Shown: positions 25,291 to 34,739, numbered from the stretch's first letter. The stretch: DNA of 41,149 bases from Nitratiruptor sp. (GCA_027036935.1 JALWCE010000154.1:1-41149); one strand, 5' to 3'. Program-made: numbers and translations. Notes: generated by a model from the sequence alone, not told the origin.

Positions 25291-26574
25291 TTACGATTTT
25301 TTATTTTTTAAGATTTTATCAATCTCTGCTACGTCGGAAAAGGGAATTTTTTGACCATTTTGCTCCATATACTCCTCATCCCCTTTACCAAGTACTAAAA
25401 GTATCTCATCCTTTTTGAGCTCCTCTAGAGCCTGCCGCAAAGCCTTTTGGCGGTCTGGCTCCACCACAACCGGTATATCCGTTTTGATACCCGATTGGAT
25501 CTGATCTATTATGGCATTTGGCTCTTCGCTGCGAGGATTGTCGCTTGTTAAATAGACTCTTGTACAAAACCTGCTAGCTACATTGCCCATTAATGGACGT
25601 TTCTTGTTATCCCTATCTCCGCCAGCTCCAAAAAGAGCTACGATCTTTTTGCCGGGAAAACTCTCAAAAACTTTTTGCATCCCATCGGGCGTATGGGCAA
25701 AATCGACAATAATAAGAGGATTGTAAGAGACAATTTGCATCCGTCCCCGTACTCCACCAAAATTTTCGCAAGCTTTACATATTTTGGCCAAATCCTCATT
25801 GGTGAGCATATGCACCGCTCCAATGGCAGCTGTGAGGTTATAAAGATTAAAAAGCCCCATCAAAGGTGAATGAAAGTCAACCATTTCGCTGCCAAATCGC
25901 AGTACTGCGCTGATCCCCTCTTCTAAAGAGTATGCAAGTATTTGATAGGTTGCAAGCTCCTCTAGAGCATAGGTCCTGGCCCCCTTTGGATTAAATTGGA
26001 TACGTGGCTCTTCCTTATTGATGAGTTTAGGAGTTTCATCTTGAAAAAAGGAGCTTTTCGTAGCGGCGTAATTTTGCATCGTTTTGTGATAATCAAGATG
26101 ATCTTGAGAGATATTGGTAAGAACTTTGAGGGCAAAAGGCAGATCCTCAATACGATTTTGAGCGATTGCGTGGGAGCTCACCTCCATCACAAAATGAGAA
26201 GCTCCTCGCTGTTTAGCCAAATGAAGATGGTAAAGAGTAGTGAGGATAGAAGGTGTCGTCAAACTTTTTGGCTCGATCGTTTCATCGGCTATGAAAAATC
26301 CTCTGGTACCTTGCAAAGCCGTTTTATGGCCTAAATCGTTAAGCATCGAATAAATAGCCGCCGCTGTGGTAGTCTTGCCATTGGTACCAGTAATTCCTAC
26401 GATCTGTATATCATCCAAAGCAAAACGCTCTATAAGCTCTTTGGGTGTGACCAAAGAGATATCTTGCATGTTTTTACAATATTTTTTATTTTGATCAGTT
26501 AGTAAAAAAAGATCGGCTTCTTCTTTCAAACGGGTATCATCTGTAATACGTAAAGAGTCAAAAGAGTAGATCAT
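25291..26574 (-). CDS. murE: UDP-N-acetylmuramoyl-tripeptide synthetase (meso-DAP-adding)
   Basis: Adds meso-diaminopimelate to UDP-MurNAc-L-Ala-D-Glu in peptidoglycan synthesis. The ATP loop is GITGTNGKTTTAAA near residues 60-73, followed by HFVMEVSSHAIAQNRI and ISQDHLDYHKTMQNYAATKSS. LTSDNPRSEEP holds the DNPR motif that selects meso-DAP over lysine. At 427 residues the N-terminal substrate domain is short, as usual in Campylobacterota. The start overlaps the upstream TPR-like gene by four bases. Confidence 0.95.
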   Translation of the reverse strand: MIYSFDSLRITDDTRLKEEADLFLLTDQNKKYCKNMQDISLVTPKELIERFALDDIQIVGITGTNGKTTTAAAIYSMLNDLGHKTALQGTRGFFIADETIEPKSLTTPSILTTLYHLHLAKQRGASHFVMEVSSHAIAQNRIEDLPFALKVLTNISQDHLDYHKTMQNYAATKSSFFQDETPKLINKEEPRIQFNPKGARTYALEELATYQILAYSLEEGISAVLRFGSEMVDFHSPLMGLFNLYNLTAAIGAVHMLTNEDLAKICKACENFGGVRGRMQIVSYNPLIIVDFAHTPDGMQKVFESFPGKKIVALFGAGGDRDNKKRPLMGNVASRFCTRVYLTSDNPRSEEPNAIIDQIQSGIKTDIPVVVEPDRQKALRQALEELKKDEILLVLGKGDEEYMEQNGQKIPFSDVAEIDKILKNKKS

Positions 26575-27137
26575 GCTTTCCCACTATGTAATCGCTCAAC
26601 AAACTCTTGGAGTCTCTTATCAGCGGGGTAGAGTTTAGAAGCATCCTCTAAATAGCTATAAACCATATCGATAAAACCACTTTTAATTAAGTTGTCGATA
26701 AAATCAAAAAAATCATTTTTTTGCGTAATCACCACTTTGGTACTAAACATCACATCCTCAAAGGCCTGCTTAAAGCCACCGCGCTCTTCAATAACTTTTT
26801 TGAAATCCTCATAACTGATACCCTCTTGGAGTATAGGCATTTCTTGCTGGACGACTCGCTCAAACTCCTCTTGTTCTTCATCCAGCGATCGGATAATTTG
26901 CATAATCTCCTCTTCGGGCTCTTTAACCCCTTCTTCTTTGAGCACGATATAGTAATCGTACAGCGCTATGGCCTCTTCTTCATCCTCACTCAAAAGATCA
27001 CACAAAATCGCTCCAAGTTTTGCCTCTTTGTTTTGGGGATCTTCACGCAAAACGGCTAAAAACCCATCCAAGGACTTTTGATAGCGTTTTTTCATAAAGT
27101 CTTCACCCGCTTTTTTAAGTACTCTTTTTTTACGCAT
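26571..27137 (-). CDS. Conserved hypothetical protein, TPR-like helical
   Basis: About 188 residues, almost wholly helical and acidic. The N-terminal part (MRKKRVLKKAGEDFMKKRYQKSLDGFLAVLREDPQNKEAKL) looks like one tetratricopeptide repeat, and a second such unit is near the end (SYLEDASKLYPADKRLQEFVERL). No signal peptide or enzyme motif is visible. The ATG at 27137 with AAGGAG five bases upstream is preferred over a longer frame that only reads through the nifU end. It overlaps nifU by eight bases and murE by four, so expression is tied to both. A scaffold role in a complex is conceivable but not shown. Confidence 0.7.
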   Translation of the reverse strand: MRKKRVLKKAGEDFMKKRYQKSLDGFLAVLREDPQNKEAKLGAILCDLLSEDEEEAIALYDYYIVLKEEGVKEPEEEIMQIIRSLDEEQEEFERVVQQEMPILQEGISYEDFKKVIEERGGFKQAFEDVMFSTKVVITQKNDFFDFIDNLIKSGFIDMVYSYLEDASKLYPADKRLQEFVERLHSGKA

Positions 27138-27444
27138 CGCTCTCCTTATTGGTATCGTACTGCATTGCGATATCCTCCCACTGATCTTCATAACCCGGAG
27201 GGATGTTGACTACCTCGATATCTGGATGGATATCGATTTTAAGCTGGCGCTCCACACCATATTTAAGAGTGTTGCCACTAGCGCTACATCCTACGCACGC
27301 ACCCCCTAACTGTACAAATACTTTGCCGTTTTTTACGCCTAAAAGTTTAATATCTCCGCCATCCAAAGCTAACATTGGCTTGAGCTTTTCTATTGTTTTG
27401 GAGACGGCTGGATAGAGATCCTCATCAGAAAATGGAAATGTCAT
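27130..27444 (-). CDS. NifU C-terminal domain iron-sulfur scaffold protein
   Basis: The 104 residues correspond to the stand-alone NifU/Nfu domain that carries a transient [4Fe-4S] cluster between subunits. GGACVGCSASGNTLKYGVE contains the cluster cysteines C50 and C53, and MLALDGGDIKLLGVKNGKVFVQL is the typical preceding segment. The ATG at 27444 has AAAGGG five bases upstream; a TTG one codon before is less likely. It begins the run nifU - TPR-like - murE - ferredoxin - panD. Confidence 0.92.
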   Translation of the reverse strand: MTFPFSDEDLYPAVSKTIEKLKPMLALDGGDIKLLGVKNGKVFVQLGGACVGCSASGNTLKYGVERQLKIDIHPDIEVVNIPPGYEDQWEDIAMQYDTNKESDA

Positions 27445-27485
27445 CAATACCCTTTGCTTAATTTTCTATAAGGAATATAGTCGAA

Positions 27486-27491
27486 ATTATA
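27486..27491 (-). promoter_or_regulatory. Candidate -10 box for the nifU operon
   Basis: On the minus strand TATAAT stands 42 bases before the nifU ATG, preceded by T/A tracts (TTTTTTTAA), the kind of periodic AT upstream sequence used in place of a -35 in Campylobacterota. A second AT-rich box, TATATT, lies nearer the gene. Confidence 0.4.
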
Positions 27492-27540
27492 TTAAAAAAA
27501 GATTAAAAATAAAAAGTATTTAAAGAGGAAATAAGGAAGA

Positions 27541-27557
27541 AGAGGCAAAAAGCCTCT
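27541..27557 (-). terminator. Probable terminator after rplQ
   Basis: Arms AGAGGC and GCCTCT flank a five-base loop directly behind the rplQ stop. On the minus strand the hairpin is followed by a pyrimidine-rich tract (TCTTCCTTATTTCC), a weak version of a T run. It would end the long ribosomal transcript. Confidence 0.5.
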
Positions 27558-27564
27558 AAAAAGA

Positions 27565-27915
27565 TTAAACGAATTCGATAAATGCCATGGGAGCGGCATC
27601 CCCTCGTCGCACTCTTGTCTTTATTACTCTTGTATAACCGCCCTTTCTCTCTTTATACCGTGGAGCGATCTCATTTACCAGTTTTTTGGTAGCCTCTTTA
27701 TCTTGAAGATAAGCAAAAACCTCTCTGTGGGCATTGTAATCGCCCCGTCTTGCTTTAGTGACCAATTTTTCTATATAGCTTCTTAGGGTCTTGGCTTTGG
27801 CTTCTGTGGTCTCGATTTTCTCGCTTACAATAAGCGCAATAGCCAAGTTTTTCAAAAGCGCTTTTCTATGAGAGCTCGTTCTATTGAGCTTTCTATATCC
27901 GTGCTTATGTCTCAT
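27565..27915 (-). CDS. rplQ: 50S ribosomal protein L17
   Basis: Large-subunit protein near the exit tunnel. [29 protein letters not shown] is the L17 signature, and the basic C-terminus [22 protein letters not shown] is typical. At 116 residues it has bacterial length. It follows rpoA with a three-base gap and closes the alpha-operon part, before a hairpin at 27541. Confidence 0.97.
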   Translation of the reverse strand: MRHKHGYRKLNRTSSHRKALLKNLAIALIVSEKIETTEAKAKTLRSYIEKLVTKARRGDYNAHREVFAYLQDKEATKKLVNEIAPRYKERKGGYTRVIKTRVRRGDAAPMAFIEFV

Positions 27916-27918
27916 TCT

Positions 27919-28908
27919 CTATCCTTTTAGAGTTTCTAATTTTTCTTTGATGGCCTGCTTTTGCTCTTCGGAGAGCTTTTCTACCGCAGGACGCAACTCC
28001 GCCAACCTCTCGTTGATCTCGTCTACAGATTTTTTACCAAGATTTTTGATCTCTTTGAGCTCGTTCTCTCCCATAAGCAAGAGCTCGCCCACATATTCAA
28101 TACCAGCTTTGTTCAAGCAGTTGTAACTTCTTGCACTCAGTCCTAAACTATCGATAGGCTGGATAAAAAGATCCTCCCCATGAGCATCACTGCTTTTTGG
28201 ACTCTCTGGAATCAAAAGCTCTTTATCAAAAATTTCCATTTGGGATTTAAATACATCCAAAGCCATTCGCAGCGCTTCAGAGGGTGAAATTTGACCGTCG
28301 GTCTCGATATCAAATACAATTTTTTCGTAGTTAGGATTATCCTCGACCAATACTCTTTCTATTTCATAGACCGCCTTTTTCACAGGCGTAAAAAAAGCAT
28401 CTAAAGGGATATAGCCCTCCGGGATTTCTGGTCGCAGCTCTTCACTCGGAACATATCCGATACCTTTTTTGATAATGAGCGAGAGTTTAAGTTCCGCATC
28501 CTCGTTGAGCGTGGCCAAAAAATTATCAGGAGTTACTACGTCCACTTCATCCGTAACAAAATCTTTGCCATATATCTCTTTTGGACCTTTAAATTCATAA
28601 GAGAGCTCGATACTATCCACTTCTGGATCTTTGATCTTAAAACGAACATTTTTAAGATTGATGATAAATTCAGCCACATCTTCAAGCATCCCCCGCACGC
28701 TGTCAAACTCATGCTGAACGCCCTCAATCTTTAGAGCTACGGGTGCATATCCGGCAGTACTACTCAATAACAGCCGTCGTAGAGGATGGGCAACAGAGAT
28801 GGCATATCCACTCTCGTATGGATAGACGTTCAGTCGGATATGATTGTCTTTTATCTTCTCAACTTCCATTTTCGTTGGAACGGATGGAGTCACTTTAATT
28901 TTATTCAT
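27919..28908 (-). CDS. rpoA: DNA-directed RNA polymerase subunit alpha
   Basis: Assembly platform and promoter-contact subunit of RNA polymerase. The N-terminal domain has VAHPLRRLLLSSTAGYAPVALKIEGV, the alpha-alpha dimer signature; a linker near residues 235-255 leads to the C-terminal helix-hairpin-helix domain (IDSLGLSARSYNCLNKAGIEYVGELL, LGKKSVDEINERL). The conserved arginine of the UP-element-binding helix (LSARSYNCL) is present. The ATG at 28908 is preferred; TTG two codons upstream (28914) is an alternative. Confidence 0.97.
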   Translation of the reverse strand: MNKIKVTPSVPTKMEVEKIKDNHIRLNVYPYESGYAISVAHPLRRLLLSSTAGYAPVALKIEGVQHEFDSVRGMLEDVAEFIINLKNVRFKIKDPEVDSIELSYEFKGPKEIYGKDFVTDEVDVVTPDNFLATLNEDAELKLSLIIKKGIGYVPSEELRPEIPEGYIPLDAFFTPVKKAVYEIERVLVEDNPNYEKIVFDIETDGQISPSEALRMALDVFKSQMEIFDKELLIPESPKSSDAHGEDLFIQPIDSLGLSARSYNCLNKAGIEYVGELLLMGENELKEIKNLGKKSVDEINERLAELRPAVEKLSEEQKQAIKEKLETLKG

Positions 28909-28959
28909 TGCCAACTCTTTTACTAGATTTTTATTCCGGGAAGATCCCGGATGAATGGA

Positions 28960-29586
28960 TTATTTGGAGTAGAGCTCGACGATCAATCGCTCTTCTACAG
29001 GAATTTCTACCTCTTCTCGCTCGGGTATACGGGTAAAGATACCAAAAAGCTTCTCCTTATCCACATCGACCCAAGGTACGATTCCAGTTTGATTAGTCAA
29101 TTCGATTGATCGTTGGATTTGGGGATTATTTTTACTTTTTTCCTTGATTTCAATCTTTTGACCGGGTTTAACTCGGTATGAGGGAATATTGACCCGTTTG
29201 CCATCTACAAGTACATGTCCATGATTGACAAGCTGTCTAGCAAAACGTCTTGTAGTGGCAAATCCCATTCTATATACCACGTTGTCAAGCCGCTGCTCCA
29301 AAAGCTTCACCAAGTTCTCCCCTGTGTTTCCTTCCATTCTGTTGGCCTCTTTGAAAAGGTTTCTAAACTGCTTTTCAAGAATACCATACATATATTTGGC
29401 TTTTTGTTTCTCACGAAGTTGAAGACCATATTCACTGATTTTTGTTCTTCTTTGACCATGCTGTCCGGGAGGATATGGTCTTCTTTCAAGGGCGCTCTTG
29501 CCCGCCAGTCTTCTCTCGCCTTTTAGGGCAAGGCTTACGCCAAGTCGCCTTTCAATTCTTTCTACTGGACCTCTATATCTTGCCAT
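28960..29586 (-). CDS. rpsD: 30S ribosomal protein S4
   Basis: Primary 16S rRNA binder that nucleates small-subunit assembly. The S4 RNA-binding motif is [45 protein letters not shown] at about residues 99-143. The N-terminus lacks the CxxC zinc pair of C+ S4 proteins. The 208 residues are usual. It lies between rpsK and rpoA; in many bacteria S4 represses its own operon, which could hold here but no leader structure is evident. Confidence 0.97.
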   Translation of the reverse strand: MARYRGPVERIERRLGVSLALKGERRLAGKSALERRPYPPGQHGQRRTKISEYGLQLREKQKAKYMYGILEKQFRNLFKEANRMEGNTGENLVKLLEQRLDNVVYRMGFATTRRFARQLVNHGHVLVDGKRVNIPSYRVKPGQKIEIKEKSKNNPQIQRSIELTNQTGIVPWVDVDKEKLFGIFTRIPEREEVEIPVEERLIVELYSK

Positions 29587-29642
29587 CTGTCTCTCCTACT
29601 CTCCAAATATTTCGCTCGTTTTAGGTGTACCGTCGTAAAAAA

Positions 29643-30035
29643 TTATACTCGTCGTCGTTTTGGAGGTCTACATCCATTGTGTGGTAAAGGTGTAATATCT
29701 TTAAAAAAGATTACGCGAATTCCCTCGATCGCACCAACACTTTTTACAGCCGTATCTCGACCACTTCCAGGACCTTGGACTTTGATACCTACTTCTTTGA
29801 TGCCGTGCTCTTTGGCTTTGGTCATGGCATCCTCTACGGCTTGCTGGGCAGCAAAAGGAGTAGATTTTTTACTTCCTTTAAATCCTAAACTTCCCGCACT
29901 GCTCCAAGCAATTACATTACCCATTTCATCTGTTACCGTTACCACAGTATTGTTAAAAGTCGCATTGATATAAACTATACCTTTTGCGATATTCTTTTTT
30001 ACAACCTTTTTTCTAGAACCTTTTCTTTTTGCCAT
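29643..30035 (-). CDS. rpsK: 30S ribosomal protein S11
   Basis: Platform protein contacting the E-site m[25 protein letters not shown] and the basic C-terminus [17 protein letters not shown] are diagnostic, as is [20 protein letters not shown]. The 130 residues match. It lies 11 bases behind rpsM, with 56 bases before rpsD. Confidence 0.98.
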   Translation of the reverse strand: MAKRKGSRKKVVKKNIAKGIVYINATFNNTVVTVTDEMGNVIAWSSAGSLGFKGSKKSTPFAAQQAVEDAMTKAKEHGIKEVGIKVQGPGSGRDTAVKSVGAIEGIRVIFFKDITPLPHNGCRPPKRRRV

Positions 30036-30046
30036 CTATCGATCCT

Positions 30047-30412
30047 TTACTTCGCCGCACCTACGGTTTTTTTCTTGCCTTTTCTTGTTCTAGCGTTCGT
30101 TTTGGTCTTTTGTCCACGTACAGGCAAACCACGTCTGTGTCTCAGCCCTCGATAGCAGCCAATATCCATCAACGCTTTAATATCCATAGCCACTTTTCGT
30201 CTCAAATCCCCCTCGACCATATAGTTGTCCCGGATATGGCGGTTGATGAGGGCCACTTCTTCTTCACTCAATTCATAAACCCGTTTATCGTAGCTAATAC
30301 CTACTGCATCAAGAATCTTTCGAGAAGTAGTCAACCCTATACCATAGACGTAAGGGAGTGCATACTCAATTCTTTTATTTTTTGGCAAATCTACCCCTGC
30401 GATCCTAGCCAT
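30047..30412 (-). CDS. rpsM: 30S ribosomal protein S13
   Basis: Head protein bridging to the large subunit. [26 protein letters not shown] and the glycine-arginine segment [28 protein letters not shown] are clear signatures. At 121 residues with a lysine-rich tail it is of normal length. Three bases separate it from the rpmJ stop. Confidence 0.98.
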   Translation of the reverse strand: MARIAGVDLPKNKRIEYALPYVYGIGLTTSRKILDAVGISYDKRVYELSEEEVALINRHIRDNYMVEGDLRRKVAMDIKALMDIGCYRGLRHRRGLPVRGQKTKTNARTRKGKKKTVGAAK

Positions 30413-30415
30413 CTG

Positions 30416-30529
30416 CTATCCTTGTCTTTGTTTATGTTTTGGATTTACACAAATTACTCTAATAACGCCTTTGCGTTTAATGATTTTACATTTGTCGCAC
30501 ATCTTTTTGACTGATGCTCGTACTTTCAT
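30416..30529 (-). CDS. rpmJ: 50S ribosomal protein L36
   Basis: The smallest protein of the large subunit, 37 residues: [20 protein letters not shown], then [17 protein letters not shown]. Cys11, Cys14, Cys27 and His32 form the zinc site, so this is the zinc-dependent (C+) paralogue. AAGGAGA lies about four bases before the ATG. It is the first gene behind a 158-base gap with a promoter-like box and two hairpins. Confidence 0.97.
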   Translation of the reverse strand: MKVRASVKKMCDKCKIIKRKGVIRVICVNPKHKQRQG

Positions 30530-30571
30530 TCTCTCTCCTTAGAAATTTTGGCACTTTCGACGGTACACACA

Positions 30572-30625
30572 GGCTAAGTGAGCCGGCTTAGCCAATCCTT
30601 GTAAGAATAGTGCCCTTTCTTACAA
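30572..30625. promoter_or_regulatory. Two consecutive hairpins in the rpmJ leader
   Basis: Hairpin A pairs GGCTAAG (30572-30578) with CTTAGCC (30587-30593); hairpin B pairs TTGTAAGAA (30599-30607) with TTCTTACAA (30617-30625). Both would lie in the leader RNA of rpmJ-rpsM-rpsK-rpsD-rpoA-rplQ if transcription starts at the box near 30660. They may be a control leader or remnants; neither is followed by a T run on the minus strand, which argues against a terminator. Confidence 0.4.
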
Positions 30626-30658
30626 AGATTCTTCCCATAGTTCACAAAAAGGGACAAA

Positions 30659-30664
30659 ATTATA
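30659..30664 (-). promoter_or_regulatory. Candidate internal promoter for the rpmJ-rplQ genes
   Basis: Minus-strand TATAAT in the context AAGTATAATTTTG stands in the 158-base gap between infA and rpmJ, the largest gap in the ribosomal block. AT-rich phased sequence precedes it and no good -35 is seen. It could give the alpha-operon genes a separate promoter. Confidence 0.45.
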
Positions 30665-30687
30665 CTTGATATCCACTTAATTTAACC

Positions 30688-30906
30688 TTATTTATATCGG
30701 AAAGTGATGCGTCCTTTGTCTAAGCTGTAGGGGGTCAACTCAACTTTTACCTTATCTCCGGGTAAAATTTTGATATAGTGCATCCGCATCTTTCCAGCAA
30801 TATGACACAAAACTACATGGCCATTTTCCAATTCCACTCTAAAAGTGGCATTTGGCAACGCCTCCTTAACAATACCGTCTACTTCTATAACATCATCTTT
30901 TGCCAT
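30688..30906 (-). CDS. infA: Translation initiation factor IF-1
   Basis: S1/OB-fold protein of 72 residues that occupies the A site during initiation. [50 protein letters not shown] and [20 protein letters not shown] cover the fold end to end. Two bases separate it from the map stop, so it is co-transcribed with secY-map. Confidence 0.98.
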   Translation of the reverse strand: MAKDDVIEVDGIVKEALPNATFRVELENGHVVLCHIAGKMRMHYIKILPGDKVKVELTPYSLDKGRITFRYK

Positions 30907-30908
30907 TT

Positions 30909-31667
30909 TTACTCCTTGCTTAAAATTTGCGCCGTACCATCTATGATGGCTACCGTATGTTCATAGTGAGAACCTCGTAAGCCATCCTCGCTTACTACCG
31001 ACCACTTATCTTCCAAAATTTTTGGAGTCCCCAGTTTTTGACAAATCATAGGCTCAAGACAAAAAACCATCCCGTTTTTGATTTTAGGACCGCTTTTGGG
31101 TGAACCATGCTCAAGATAGTTTGGAATTTCGGGCTCTTCATGAGGCTTTTTGCCAATACCATGCCCGCAAAATCCATGAAGCGGTACATAGCCACGAGCC
31201 CTGATATACTTTTCTATCTCATAGCTGAGCTCTTTAAAACGCATACCCACACGGATTATTCCTATGGCATAGTCCAAAGTATCTTTGGCTACTGCGATAA
31301 GCTCCTTATCCTTTGCAGAGATTTGGCCAACGCCTACGGTGATTGCTCCATCACCATACCACCCATTAAGCTCCGTCCCAATATCAAGGCCTACAATATC
31401 TCCTTCTCGGAGTCTGTACTCAGTAGGAATACCATGGATAATCACCTCATTAACTGAAGTACATACTGAAGCTGGAAAGCCGTATAATCCTTTAAAAGAT
31501 GGTCGAGCGCCAAGGCTTTGGATATACTCCTCGCCTAATTGGTCAAGTTCTTTGAGCGAAGTGCCGGGTTGACACTTCGTTTTGAGGAAGTTAAGGGTTT
31601 TTGCAACGATTTGGTTGGCCTGGCGAAGCTTTTCTATCTCGGCCGGTTTGCGAATAGCAATCGCCAT
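30909..31667 (-). CDS. map: Methionine aminopeptidase, type I
   Basis: Removes N-terminal methionine from nascent proteins. The five metal ligands sit in [18 protein letters not shown] (two Asp), [16 protein letters not shown] (His), [10 protein letters not shown] (Glu) and HYEHTVAI (Glu). At 252 residues without the type II insertion or zinc-finger N-terminus it is the plain bacterial form. It overlaps secY by one base. Confidence 0.97.
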   Translation of the reverse strand: MAIAIRKPAEIEKLRQANQIVAKTLNFLKTKCQPGTSLKELDQLGEEYIQSLGARPSFKGLYGFPASVCTSVNEVIIHGIPTEYRLREGDIVGLDIGTELNGWYGDGAITVGVGQISAKDKELIAVAKDTLDYAIGIIRVGMRFKELSYEIEKYIRARGYVPLHGFCGHGIGKKPHEEPEIPNYLEHGSPKSGPKIKNGMVFCLEPMICQKLGTPKILEDKWSVVSEDGLRGSHYEHTVAIIDGTAQILSKE

Positions 31668-32929
31668 TAAAGACCTACCGCACTAAGGGTCTGATACTTG
31701 CTCATATAGATTTGGGCCTCAATCTTTCGCATCGTATCAAGGGCTACTTGCACTACAATCAAAACCGCCGTTCCACCAAAATAAAAAGGCACGCCCATCG
31801 CTTTGACAAGTATCCAAGGTAAAGTGGCAATAATACCAAGATAAAGGGCTCCCCACAGGGTCAGTCTGCTAGCTACTTGGTTCAAGTACTCGGCAGTAGG
31901 CTCACCTGGACGAACACCGGGGATAAATCCGCCTTGACGTTTGAGATTTTCGGCGATCTCCTTGGCGTTAAAGACAATGGAAGCGTAAAAATAGGCAAAA
32001 AATATTACGAGAAAAAACATTAAGACATTAAATATAAAACCATTGGGATTAAGGATATCGGCAATCTTTTGGACAATTGGATTGGTACTTGATTGTAAAA
32101 TGGTAGAGGGAAACATCAGTATAGCTGAAGCGAAAATTGGTGGAATTACCCCACTTAAATTAAGCTTGATAGGAATATAGTTCATAATTCGTTTTTTTTG
32201 ATTTTGCATCAAGACTTTTCTAGAATATGAGACCGGAATACGCCGCTCCGCTAGTTCTACATAGATGATAAATCCCACCGTTACCAAAATAATGGCCACA
32301 ATTGCGATTAAAACCAAGAAATTGAGCTCACCAGTATTGACTAAATTGATAGTCCCCGCAATGGCTGTTGGAATACCCGAAACGATACCGGCAAAAATGA
32401 TCAAAGATATCCCGTTACCAATACCTCGCTGAGTAATTTGCTCACCAATCCATACCAATATCATAGTACCCGCAAGCATCGAGATAGCCGCTATGACTAC
32501 AAAAGTTTGCATATCAATCATAATGGCACTCTCACCGCCTTTACCCGTAAGCGAATGCAAACCTATGGAGACCCCAATCGCTTGAATAAGCGTAATAGCT
32601 ACGGTAGCGTACCGGATAATTTGCATATATTTGACCATTCCATCACGCTCTTTTTTGAGCTGTCCTAATGATGGAAAAGTAGCCGCAAGAAGTTCCATAA
32701 TAATCGAAGCGGTGATGTAGGGCATAATACCTAAGGAGATGATGCTCAGTCGTCGTACGGCGTTGCCGCTAAACATATTGAGCATTCCCAAAGCATTGCC
32801 GCTTTGGGAGTCGAAAAACTCTTTTACCACATCGATATTAACGCCAGGGACAGGCACATAGGCCAAAACTCTATACAAGAATAGAAATCCCAGTGTAATA
32901 AGGATTTTGTTTACAAGTGCTTTGCTCAT
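31667..32929 (-). CDS. secY: Protein translocase subunit SecY
   Basis: Channel of the Sec translocon with ten predicted membrane helices in 420 residues. ALGMLNMFSGNAVRRLSIIS and LGIMPYITASIIMELL cover the plug-helix TM2 region, and FIYVELAERRIPVSYS and GGFIPGVRPGEPTAEYL the large cytoplasmic loops that bind ribosome and SecA. It overlaps the rplO stop and the map start by one base each. Confidence 0.98.
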   Translation of the reverse strand: MSKALVNKILITLGFLFLYRVLAYVPVPGVNIDVVKEFFDSQSGNALGMLNMFSGNAVRRLSIISLGIMPYITASIIMELLAATFPSLGQLKKERDGMVKYMQIIRYATVAITLIQAIGVSIGLHSLTGKGGESAIMIDMQTFVVIAAISMLAGTMILVWIGEQITQRGIGNGISLIIFAGIVSGIPTAIAGTINLVNTGELNFLVLIAIVAIILVTVGFIIYVELAERRIPVSYSRKVLMQNQKKRIMNYIPIKLNLSGVIPPIFASAILMFPSTILQSSTNPIVQKIADILNPNGFIFNVLMFFLVIFFAYFYASIVFNAKEIAENLKRQGGFIPGVRPGEPTAEYLNQVASRLTLWGALYLGIIATLPWILVKAMGVPFYFGGTAVLIVVQVALDTMRKIEAQIYMSKYQTLSAVGL

Positions 32930-33330
32930 TACTTTTGTCCGCTGTAAGAGATATTTTCATCTTTTATCTTTGCGATGATCTCTTTGACACTACTCCCGAT
33001 AAGTTTAATTTTTGTGACATATTTTGGAAGTTTATAAACACTTTTGATACTTTCGATAGTAATCTCTTCTAGTGCCGCTACAGATTTTACCTTATCTACA
33101 TTAATAGCGTGCGGCTTTTGGACGCGTGAGCGAAATCCAACTTTTGGCAATCGTCTTTGCAGTGGCTGTTGACCACCCTCAAAGCCTCTTTTTTGAGAAT
33201 ATCCCGTTCTACTTTTTTGACCTTTTTGTCCTCTTGTGGCAGTCTTTCCCTTACCGCTTCCTTGTCCTCGTCCGACCCGTTTGGTTTTATGGGTACTTCC
33301 GGGAGCTGGTTGAAGATTATGCAATGCCAT
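32929..33330 (-). CDS. rplO: 50S ribosomal protein L15
   Basis: Late-assembly large-subunit protein of 133 residues. The glycine-rich N-terminus ([20 protein letters not shown], then [21 protein letters not shown]) and [17 protein letters not shown] are diagnostic. It follows rpsE directly after three bases, with no rpmD gene between them. Confidence 0.97.
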   Translation of the reverse strand: MALHNLQPAPGSTHKTKRVGRGQGSGKGKTATRGQKGQKSRTGYSQKRGFEGGQQPLQRRLPKVGFRSRVQKPHAINVDKVKSVAALEEITIESIKSVYKLPKYVTKIKLIGSSVKEIIAKIKDENISYSGQK

Positions 33331-33333
33331 ACT

Positions 33334-33777
33334 TTATCCTTTTATTCTCTCTAGTGCTTCGATAGTCGCTCTAACCAAAGTAGCTGGGTTGTTTGAACCC
33401 AAAGATTTGGTCAAGATATCTTTAATACCCGCAAGCTCCAATACCGGTCGGGCAGCACCACCGGCGATAACCCCCGTACCTTGACTAGCGGGTTTGAGTA
33501 AAATTTTACTCGCATTATATTTATGCTCAATATCGTGGGCAATCGTAGTCCCTTTGATATTAACAGTGGTAATATTTTTAAAAGCGTTGTCAATCGCTTT
33601 TTTAATAGCGTCAGGTACCTCTTTGGCTTTACCGATGCCGTATCCCACATGGCCCTTTTTATCGCCTACCACTACAAGAGCGCTAAAACGAAATCTTCGT
33701 CCACCTTTGACCACTTTCGTCACACGGCTGATATTGACAACAACCTCTTCGAACTCTTCTCTGTTCCAATTTTCCAT
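33334..33777 (-). CDS. rpsE: 30S ribosomal protein S5
   Basis: Decoding-fidelity protein of 147 residues. The double-stranded RNA-binding-like S5 N-domain shows [39 protein letters not shown] (residues 11-49) and the C-domain [19 protein letters not shown]. The spectinomycin-relevant loop near VVKGGRR is unaltered in form. The N-terminal extension is short. Confidence 0.98.
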   Translation of the reverse strand: MENWNREEFEEVVVNISRVTKVVKGGRRFRFSALVVVGDKKGHVGYGIGKAKEVPDAIKKAIDNAFKNITTVNIKGTTIAHDIEHKYNASKILLKPASQGTGVIAGGAARPVLELAGIKDILTKSLGSNNPATLVRATIEALERIKG

Positions 33778-33786
33778 CGACTACCC

Positions 33787-34143
33787 CTAAAACTTGATTC
33801 CGTTTTCTCTAAGCGCATCCGCAAAAGATGCAACAACGCCATGATAGAGATAACCGTTTCTATCAAAAACGATTGTCTCAATATTGATACTTTTAAGCTT
33901 TTGAGCCATATCCTCGGCTATTTTTTTCACATCCTCTTGATTTACTTTTAAGCCAAGCTTTGCACCATCGCTATACGCGAGGGTATGACCTTGTGTATCG
34001 TCAATCGCTTGAGCGTAAAAATGGCGATTGGATTTAAAGACCGATACTCGAGGACGATCGGCTGTACCTCGTACTTTTCCTCGAACTCTTCTTTTTCTTT
34101 TTATTCGAAGTCTATTTTTTTTTCTTTGAATACTCTGTCTCAT
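33787..34143 (-). CDS. rplR: 50S ribosomal protein L18
   Basis: Binds 5S rRNA with L5. [31 protein letters not shown] near residue 20 and [26 protein letters not shown] at the end are L18 signatures. 118 residues with a very basic N-terminus. Confidence 0.98.
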   Translation of the reverse strand: MRQSIQRKKNRLRIKRKRRVRGKVRGTADRPRVSVFKSNRHFYAQAIDDTQGHTLAYSDGAKLGLKVNQEDVKKIAEDMAQKLKSINIETIVFDRNGYLYHGVVASFADALRENGIKF

Positions 34144-34153
34144 TCCCTACCCC

Positions 34154-34690
34154 TTACTTCTTAGCTGTCTTACCAGCTTTTCTAATAATCACTTCATCAA
34201 CATATTTGACACCTTTGCCTTTATAGGGCTCAGGTGGTCTAAAGCTTCTAATCTCTGCAGCTACTTGGCCTACTTTTTGTTTGTCATGTCCCTTGATAGT
34301 GATAATATTTTTATCCACGCTTATCTCAATCCCCTCAGGAATTTGATAAATAACCGGATGGGAAAAGCCTAGTTGAAGTTCGAGTGTTTTACCCTTAATA
34401 GCCGCTCTGTATCCAACCCCATTGATCTCGAGTTTCTTTTCGAAACCCTTGACCAACCCTTCGATAGCGTTGGCTGTCAAAGAGCGATAGGTCCCCCAAA
34501 AAGCTTTGCTCTGCTTATCTTCGCCTACGGGGGAAAAAACGATCTTATTATCTTCAATTTTTACATTGACGCGATTGCCAAAATCTACCTCTTGGACAAG
34601 ATTACCCTTTTTAGCAATGAGTTTTCCTTCTTCAAGCTTTACCTCTACACCACTAGGTATCGCAACTGGTTGTTTACCTATTCTACTCAT
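34154..34690 (-). CDS. rplF: 50S ribosomal protein L6
   Basis: Two tandem L6 folds near the factor-binding centre. [23 protein letters not shown] starts it; the C-domain signature [26 protein letters not shown] ends it. The 178 residues are standard. It lies 49 bases behind rpsH, one of the larger gaps of the block. Confidence 0.98.
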   Translation of the reverse strand: MSRIGKQPVAIPSGVEVKLEEGKLIAKKGNLVQEVDFGNRVNVKIEDNKIVFSPVGEDKQSKAFWGTYRSLTANAIEGLVKGFEKKLEINGVGYRAAIKGKTLELQLGFSHPVIYQIPEGIEISVDKNIITIKGHDKQKVGQVAAEIRSFRPPEPYKGKGVKYVDEVIIRKAGKTAKK

Positions 34691-34739
34691 ACTTTTCCTT
34701 TATACGATATTTCTACGATTGACTCGAATGGATATCGTC

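Noticed and set aside
29643-29648. TATAAT on the minus strand upstream of rpsD
   Set aside because: It is formed by the last codons and stop of rpsK (GTA TAA) plus the next base; such a match is expected by chance and the genes are otherwise co-directional and close.
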